Assembly: GCA_021399435.1 (NCBI GenBank)
Contig: JAJTUP010000003.1
Span: 1,240,001 to 1,304,000 of the forward strand
Reading direction: 5' to 3'
Length of the DNA stretch: 64,000 nt
Origin: Diaporthe sp. PMI_573
Lineage: Eukaryota > Ascomycota > Sordariomycetes > Diaporthales > Diaporthaceae
The notes under the pieces are model-generated. The model was not told where the DNA came from and searched no databases. It saw nothing but the letters and a program-made list of their open reading frames with translations. Shown here in pieces: positions 56,826-64,000 of this stretch. A program made the translations under genes and the position numbers. Positions within the stretch are counted from its first letter, which is position 1, and every line of letters starts with the position of its first letter.

Positions 56826-59800
56826 GTCTGAGTATCATGTTCGGATTATGTACACTACTTGTGTACAATGCATGGTCATAACCGCAACAGCCGCCGCTGC
56901 CAGTGAGGGAGGGATGGGTTGCGGGATCAGTGATAAGGGAAGGCTGCGGCAGATGGTGTGCATGTGAGGCAGGGAAGTGCTCACGAAACATTTGACCGGG
57001 ATTTAATACACATGCACATGTACGGATCGGGAAACGCACGTTGTGTAGTGGGAGCTCCACTCTGGCGGACGTACTGTGGTAGAGGGGGAAAAGGGGGGGA
57101 TGCGGGTGGGTGCGCGGGTGTGTGTCGTGGCGGATAGTGCCGGTACGCTGTTCTTGATTGAGTTCTGTGACAGATTGGAAACAAAGGAAGGGCAAAGTGG
57201 CGGCCCAGCTGTTCGTTCTCGCTCCTCCACTTTCTGGTTTCAATGACGATGGAGGTCCGTCGCCCTTGTCTTCGAGAAGCCGCCGCACCCCTACCCCGAC
57301 CATTTCTCGTCTTTTCTAGACTTTTCCCCTCGGTGGATGCTCGGAGTGGATGATACTCCGTATGGGCACCGGGTCGACATATCAGGTGTAGTAGTGCAGG
57401 CATGGGAGAGGAGTGTGGCCAGCCTCGTCACCATTAGTCCAGCAGTAAGTAGTTCATCATTTACTTCATGTGCGTAGCGGCACTGATGCAGGTACATACA
57501 CGCACTGGCGAGGACCAAGCATACCACAGTATGGTGGCGTGGGGGTTCTTCCGGATTGCGGAAACTTTGTGATGGCTTGGCTCTATGCAGCAGGATGACC
57601 CAACCGCGGTTCTACTTGTCAGGTTTCCTTCCCTCGGGTAGTGTTCCTCGGGGAGATCGGCGAGATTTGGTTACGGGCTAGACAGGCAGTCTAATGTATG
57701 TACCAGATGTACAAGCAGGGCAGGCGGAACAGCAGCAGGGTATGGTGAGGTTTGATTCGGATGAAACAGCCCTGCTGCCCAGGCATGAATAATAGCAGAG
57801 GGGCCCATATTCATCTCAGCACTCGTCAGATATGGGGCGAGGGCCTGGGCAGGGAAATGAGGCCACGGATGGTGAGGCCAAAAGGCCAAGGCCGGGCCTC
57901 GAGGCTTGAGTCGAAGGCGTCGTGGTGGTTGTTGGTCCTTTGTTCGATCTCGGGCCGGTGGATGGTCCGCTGGCTTTCTCTGGCTTGGGCCCAAAGCTTA
58001 AAATCCCGGTTCAAGCTCACAGACTGTCACCTGAATCAGCCGGGCTGTGTGTGTCGTAATATCGGGCCATGTTGTGGTACAGCATGCAGGGCCCTCGGTA
58101 GCGGCTGCGTCTGGGTAGAGACATGAAACAGTATTGCTGATGATCGACGTGCCCCCTCGCAGCGATAGTCTTGCACAGTAGGTGGATGATGGCTTTTATG
58201 GAGCAAAGGAAAAAAGGTGGCAAGGAGGGAGGATGGAATGTGTCTACGATTTTGTATTCTGCCACCGACATCCACCGGGCGACGAGCGGGTAGGTACGAT
58301 ATGAAAGCCACGACGGCCTGCTCTGATGTGTTCCATGCCGTGTCCCAGCGAGGCGGCTCTTCAAGGACTGTAGCAACGCTGTGGGGTGAACCAGGTAGAG
58401 AATTAACTGTATTGCTTTCGAGATGAGAAAGGGGCTTCGACGGACTGGAATGGAGGGTCCAGGGCACAGCTGATTTGCTCGGTCTACCGAGAGCCGACTG
58501 AAATGTTGCAATGCCGGAAAAGCATCACCACTCCCGCCCGCTTCAGCTGAAGTGACTGGTCGATTTGTTTTTTGGCCGGGCCTGCACTCTGGGGAACGGG
58601 GAAGATTTGACTGTGTTTAACTCGGTGTACACTGCCTCACGGAGCACACAGCTGCCGCTGGAGACATGAGTATGAGTATGATGAGCATGAGCGTGAGCAT
58701 GAGCAATTGTCGTCCATCATTCCATCATTCCACCGTCCATCCATACTGCAAGGCTACATACCATGATATCGTCCCGGAATTCCATGTTGGGGCTGAGACC
58801 TAAACACACGAGCCGGCCGAAACCAGCAGAAGTGCATGTACAACAGCGGGTGGGGGCGGTTGGGCGGAGATTGAAGTACGGATACCCCTCTGCTCCATCA
58901 CAAGCACAGACAGCCACTTCGTGTTACTCTTTTGGTTACCAACTTCCGCACAAGACGGCTAGGCTAGATGATGCCCAGCTACCGTCGTAGCCTGTCGTGG
59001 GACCCGCTGCACCATTAGGCTCACCCAGGACCCACCAGTCCGGACTGAGTACCCCAGCAAGCAGTACCCAGGGCCGAGGATCAGGGCCAGGCCAAAACCA
59101 AAACAATCAGGACCGTCGTGTCGTTGGTGCCGCTGGACTGATGAACACCACTGCGCGTTAGAGGCGTTTTGCCTTTGGCGCTCCTGTCCATCCATCGGGG
59201 CGGGGCCCAGTCCTGCTGTCTCCTTTTCCCCCACCTTGACACCCCTCTTGCCCTCCCTCTACCACAGCAATAACCCTGTAACCACCACCCCCCCTTGGGC
59301 CTCCAATCCAGCCCAGGCTTGCCCGATGCGCCCATCAACCGACGGCCTTCTCTTCTGACCACGCTTGCTTGCGACTGGACAACCAACCACCTCGTGCTTT
59401 GTCCTCTCGTCGCCTTCTACTCTGCCTCTGCTCTGCTCTGTTCAGTCCTGTTCTTCTCTGCATCTGCCCCGTTACTCAACTCCTCTAAACAAGACAACGT
59501 CCTGTCTTTACAGCAGCCCAGAACGAAACGGCCTGGTTGGCAGGAGAACCAGCAGGTCTGTCTTATCAAAGCGAGCGCCGCTTGTCGTCACCCTGCCACT
59601 TGCGCTGCCCTGCTTCCCTGCTTACTACTCAGGCGCCGCTTGTTGCTCTGAGTTGGCCCAGCCGAGCCCGGCCCAGCTTTGAAACAAATCAATCAATCAC
59701 TCGCTCCTCGACGTCGAGAACTCTCTTGCACCGACCGTACATCACACGCACACACACACACAAAGGGCGACGGAAAGCCACTGCTCAGAAGTCCCTGTTC

Positions 59801-60444
59801 AGCCCATCAGCCCAGCTTCAACCAGGCTTAGTTCACTCCACCTCACTTGAGTGCAGTCAGTGCAGTGCAGCTCGGGCCGCCAGCAACAGCAGCAGCAGCA
59901 GTCAGCACGCACCTGCATGTCTCGATATCCCACATAGTCTGTCTTTGTGTCTGCCAGCCTGCCTGCACATACCCAACCCACGCCTGTCCCTGAGCCACTA
60001 GGTCCAAGATCCCAGGTCCCAGGTCCAGCTCCACCAAGGACTCTTGCCGAACCGCCCCCCTGCGACACCACCGACTGGGCCCCTCCTAAACACCCTCCTC
60101 CTACTCCTACTCCCACCACATCCAACCACTCCCGCAATTCCAGGTGTGCTGGCTTCCCTCAATGGTGCCACTCTTTCCGGACAATTGATCACGGACGCTC
60201 TTGCAAATCACTCGAGCCCACAGAACAGGCTCCAAAGGGTACAACACACACACGCTCTCTCACTCACACAGTCTTGCGCTCTTTGCTCAGCGATTGGGCA
60301 GCCCTGCCATCACCTAGAGCCCCAGTCAGGACGGAGTCTCGCCTTGTTTCGTCCTAATTGCTGCGGCGAGCGGCCAACACCATCGCCTGTGCCGACCAGA
60401 CCTCACTTCCTAATCCTCCAGGTCTCGTCACTCCACTGCACAAA
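56826..60444. other. Intergenic region and long leader of the PAK gene
   Basis: 3.6 kb. No recognised gene. A (A/T/C)TGAG(C/T) run lies at 58665-58704, a CA-repeat at about 59745-59762 and CAGCAG repeats near 59883. From about 59370 the + strand is strongly C/T-rich and probably forms the promoter and 5' UTR of the PAK gene. Confidence 0.5.
58665..58704. repeat. Hexamer-like repeat (NTGAGY)
   Basis: Repeating CATGAG, TATGAG, GCATGAGC, GTGAGC units over 40 bp, with one interruption. Confidence 0.8.
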
Positions 60445-63400
60445 ATGGCCACTCAGAACGGGTATGATTATAGTCTCCTTACAGTGCCTTGCCCGCTCAT
60501 CACAATACTAGCCTAACGCCGGCGCCGGCACCGTTTTCCAACGCCCCCCCCCAGTAGCTGGGGACGGACGGTGCTGCCGTTGGCCCCAATTGCGACGTCT
60601 CAAAGCCTGCGATTTACCAGCACGCTGTCCTTTGCTCTATCCGGCGCCCCCTATTCCCTGATCGCGGCCCGTTTATTCCTGTACTTCACCGCCTCTTGTG
60701 CGCATCCGCTTTAAAACTGTCCAATAACCCGCTAACCGTTCCCTTCTTCGCCCTTTAGAAGCCTGTACTCGTCGGGTCAGTTTATGAACCCTGGCCCAGC
60801 ACCACGACCACCCGTCAGCCAGCAGCCTCGTGCCAACCCGACGACCCCTCAGAACCTGCCAGGAAGCATGGCTCAGATGTCGCTGTCCCCCATCCCACGG
60901 AACCCCTCGCAGTACAGCGGCTCCACGATATCCTTACCCCTTGGCCGCCAGGGGGGCAACTCCGATGGCATGGGCGGCGTCGCTGTCATCAAGGAGGGTT
61001 GGGCGCAGGTCAAGGAGAGCAAGAATTTCATCCAGCCATGGAAACAGAAGTTTCTCGTCCTGCGCAAGGAGGCGCTGGACTTCCACAAGCAAGAGGGCAG
61101 CAAGGTTGCCTACACCTTGTTCCTGAAGGATGTCATCAACGTCGGGCGAGTCGAGGCCGCCGGCACCATATTCGAGGTCAAACGGCAGTCGAATGGGTCC
61201 TCGACGAGTCCCGGAGACGACGATGGCACAACAAAGACGCTCCAGATCCGAGTAAAGAGCGACGATGACCTGTATGAGTGGATAGATTTCATCTATGCAC
61301 GATGCCCGGGGATGGGCGGCGTCAGCAACCCTACCAACTTCTCCCACGCCGTCCATGTTGGTTTCGACCCGCAAACAGGCGAGTTCGTTGGCCTGCCCCC
61401 AGAGTGGTCGAAGCTGCTGAACTCGTCTGCCATCACCAAGGAGGACTACGAGCGAAACCCCCAGGCCGTCTTTGAAGTCCTCGACTTTTATTCCGACCTC
61501 ACCAAGCGGGCCGAGAACCCCAACCAGTACCCTAGCCTCACCCCCACCCCTCCTGCGAGCAACATGCAGAACAAGCAGCTTGGCTACGGGGCTGGCTCGT
61601 CCATCGCACCCCCTCGGCAGGCGCCGCAGCCTCAACAGCAGCGGCCAGCCTACCAGACGAGTCCATCTCAGTCCAGCGTCAACCAGCAGCCCCAAAGACC
61701 ATCCCCCACCGATCAGCGGCCACCCATGCAGGGTGCTTCATCGGGGTACGGCGCGGACGATAGGGCTCGCCAGGAAGAGGAGGCACGGCAGAGGATCGAG
61801 ACGGCCCAGCGAGACCGCATGCGCGAGATCGAGGAGCAGAACCGGCGGGACATGGAGGCTTACAACGCCTCCATTCCCCAGAAGAAGGTACCGATCGCGC
61901 AGCAGGAGATCGGTGGCTTCGGCCCCAGCTCCCCTCAGCAAGACCGTTACAACCCCAGCCGGCCTGCACCTTCCGCACCAAAGGCCCAACAAAACCCAGC
62001 AGCCCTCCGTGCACAGAGACCGGCCCCCGCCCCTCCGTCCGGCGCCTCCAACGCGCAGCGGCCGCCCATCCAGACCCAGCAGAGCTCGTCCTCCATCCAG
62101 ACCCAGCAACAGCAGCGAGCCCAACGTCAAGATCAGCAATCCCCCCAGTCCCCGGCAGCTACCCGGTATCCCAACGGCATCGGTGCCTCGTCGCAGCCCC
62201 GTTCCAATGGTGCTCAGAACCAGGCGCCATCACGACTGCCAGCGCCTGTTAAACCTCAACCTCTCAATGTTGGAAACAAGAACAATAACAACAACGCGCA
62301 GAGCGATGCTGTCAAGGCTGCTGAGGCCGCCCTTTCGGCCAAGCCTACGCCGCAGGAGGAGAAGAAGAAGCAAGAAGTGCGCATGTCCACCATGTCCGAG
62401 AGCGAGGTCATGCAAAAGCTCAAGGAGGCGGTCTCAAAGGAGGACCCCAACCTGTCTTATTCCAAACAGAAGAAGATTGGCCAGGGTGCTTCTGGCTCCG
62501 TGTATGTCGCCAAGGTCAAGGAGACGGCCAGCTCGGCCATCGCCCGCGATCTGCTGCGCGCCCAAGGACTCCGGGCCCAGGTTGCTATCAAGCAGATGGA
62601 TCTTGCTCACCAGCCCCGGAAGGAGCTGATTGTCAACGAGATCATGGTCATGAAGGACAGCAGGCACAAGAACATCGTCAACTTCTTGGATGCCTTCCTG
62701 CGCAACAACAACGCCGAGTTGTGGGTGGTCATGGAGTACATGGAGGGTGGTGCACTGACTGATGTGATCGATAATAACCCTGTCATCACGGAGGATCAGA
62801 TCTCGACAATTTGCCTCGAGGTGAGCTCTCCTGCTTGAAGCGAAATGGAACACGGCTAACCCAAACAATCTGCAGACTTGCCAAGGTTTGCAACATCTCC
62901 ACTCTCAGAACATTATCCACCGTGACATCAAGAGCGACAACGTTCTCCTGGACGCCCGCGGCAACGTCAAGATTAGTAAGTCCACCAAGCACTGAAGAAC
63001 TCGGGACCAAATGACCTTTTTGTTGCTAACAATCGCCCACAGCCGATTTCGGTTTCTGCGCCAAGCTCACCGAGACCAAGTCCAAGCGAGCCACCATGGT
63101 GGGCACACCATACTGGATGGCACCTGAGGTTGTCAAGCAGAAGGAGTACGGCCCCAAGGTCGACATTTGGTCGCTTGGTATCATGGCGATCGAGATGATC
63201 GAGTCGGAGCCACCATACCTGAACGAGGAGCCGCTGAAGGCTCTGTACCTCATCGCCACGAACGGAACGCCCCGCCTCAAGAAGCCAGAGAAGCTCAGCA
63301 AGGAGCTCAAGGCCTTCTTGTCTGTGTGCTTGTGCGTGGATGTCAAGTCCCGGGCGTCCGCGAGGGAGCTACTGGAGCACGACTTCCTGAAGCACGGATG

Positions 63401-63452
63401 CGCGATGAGCAGCCTGGCCGAGCTGCTCGCCTTCAAGAGAAACGCCAAGTGA
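60445..63452 (+). CDS. cla4: p21-activated protein kinase, Cla4 type (PH-CRIB-kinase)
   Basis: Ser/Thr kinase bound by Cdc42/Rac GTPases, acting in polarity, septation and hyphal growth at the cell cortex. Exons 60445..60461, 60759..62820, 62876..62975 and 63043..63452 give 862 residues. The first exon is only 17 nt (MATQNG); a 297-bp intron follows. Domains: PH at about 80-183 ([20 protein letters not shown]), CRIB at about 194-225 ([17 protein letters not shown]), a Gln/Pro-rich linker, and a kinase domain from about 573 with [16 protein letters not shown] (Lys617), HRDIKSDN (Asp710), DFG (Asp728) and the PAK signature [15 protein letters not shown] domain before CRIB separates Cla4 from Ste20 in fungi. 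Length and order agree with the family, and all catalytic residues are present. Confidence 0.95.
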
Positions 63453-64000
63453 GCGCCTGTGACATGAGAGCCCGAGAGCCGGGCCGCCCTTAAAGCGGAG
63501 AGAGATAATATAGGAGGCAGAAAGGCCGCCAGAAGGAGGCCGGATGGGGAGAGAATTTTAGAGGTGATCACACGGTGTCAGGGGCACGTTTTGTCCTGCG
63601 CATTTGTCTTGGGCCAGTGTTTGGATCTGACGATTACGTTCCCTCCTTGCATGGGACAAAAGTTGGCTGCGCGTTGTATCGGGAAGGCGTTCTTGTTGTT
63701 GCGACCCACTCGTGCATTATACCTTTTGCGGGCGTCAACCTCATCACATCATACGGTGTTGTATCGAAATGGGGGCAGGGGCGCGGTCTTTATATGGGAG
63801 ATGATGGCCTGCGCATGCTTCAAGCAGACAGTCCCAACGGGGGAGGAAGGCTTTGCTGCGTCCCAGATACAAGTAAGACAATCAATCAATCAATTAGACT
63901 ATTTGACACTGCAAGGATAGCAGTCTGAAGTGCAAGTATGGTAATACAGAAAGGAGAATCCTCGTTCGGAAAATGTCCGATATGCACAGCTCATTGTTTC
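63453..64000. other. Downstream of the PAK gene
   Basis: 548 bp, presumably 3' UTR and flank; short ORFs here lack coding features. Confidence 0.5.

Noticed and set aside
60934..61695. Antisense ORF in the PAK gene
   Set aside because: Shadow of the PH/CRIB exon, whose plus-strand translation matches a known domain order.
6570..63452. A signalling gene cluster (STE3, Cdc25-like, Cla4)
   Set aside because: The genes are up to 54 kb apart, mixed in strand and interrupted by unrelated genes; co-location is probably coincidence.

Overview
The window is nuclear DNA from a filamentous ascomycete, most probably a Sordariomycete. Genes have several exons with short introns (about 50-80 bp, GTAAGT/GTATGT donors, CTAAC/CTAAT branch points) and are separated by long pyrimidine-rich leaders. 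Gene content is typical of these fungi: a STE3 pheromone receptor, an esterase-NACHT-ankyrin NLR, a Cla4-type PAK, fungal_trans zinc-finger factors, and cell-wall GH16 and GH64 enzymes. No prokaryotic features were seen. Exon boundaries were derived by hand from splice signals and reading-frame continuity.

Layout. 1-1453 (+): 3' part of glutathione synthetase. 2000-2556 (-): mitochondrial single-strand DNA-binding protein. 3218-5059 (-): GMC oxidoreductase, apparently decayed. 6570-8366 (+): STE3-family pheromone receptor. 8805-9599 (-): protein with a CHORD-like zinc module. 10855-15256 (+): NLR of 1450 residues. 19022-22585 (+): Ser/Pro-rich membrane protein with a degenerate internal repeat. 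24579-25340 (+): small Zn2Cys6-like protein. 26926-30782 (-): SH3/RasGEF protein of the Cdc25 type. 30783-42363: 11.6 kb with no recognisable gene. 42364-45024 (+): C2H2 plus fungal_trans transcription factor. 46579-48081 (+): GPI-type GH16 enzyme with an 18-nt exon. 50622-52629 (+): GH64 glucanase with a membrane-anchor extension that depends on intron retention. 53980-54098 (+): dispersed 5S rRNA gene. 54728-56825 (+): protein-kinase-like gene with altered motifs. 60445-63452 (+): Cla4-type PAK.

Several products belong to connected processes: pheromone sensing (STE3), Ras activation (Cdc25-like), polarity and septation (Cla4-like), and wall remodelling (GH16, GH64). Nothing shows that they are co-regulated as a cluster, and the neighbourhood looks like ordinary mixed fungal gene order. 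The parts most worth a second look are the NLR, the repeat protein, the kinase-like gene beside a 5S gene, the GH64 splice choice and the 11.6 kb divergent intergenic region.
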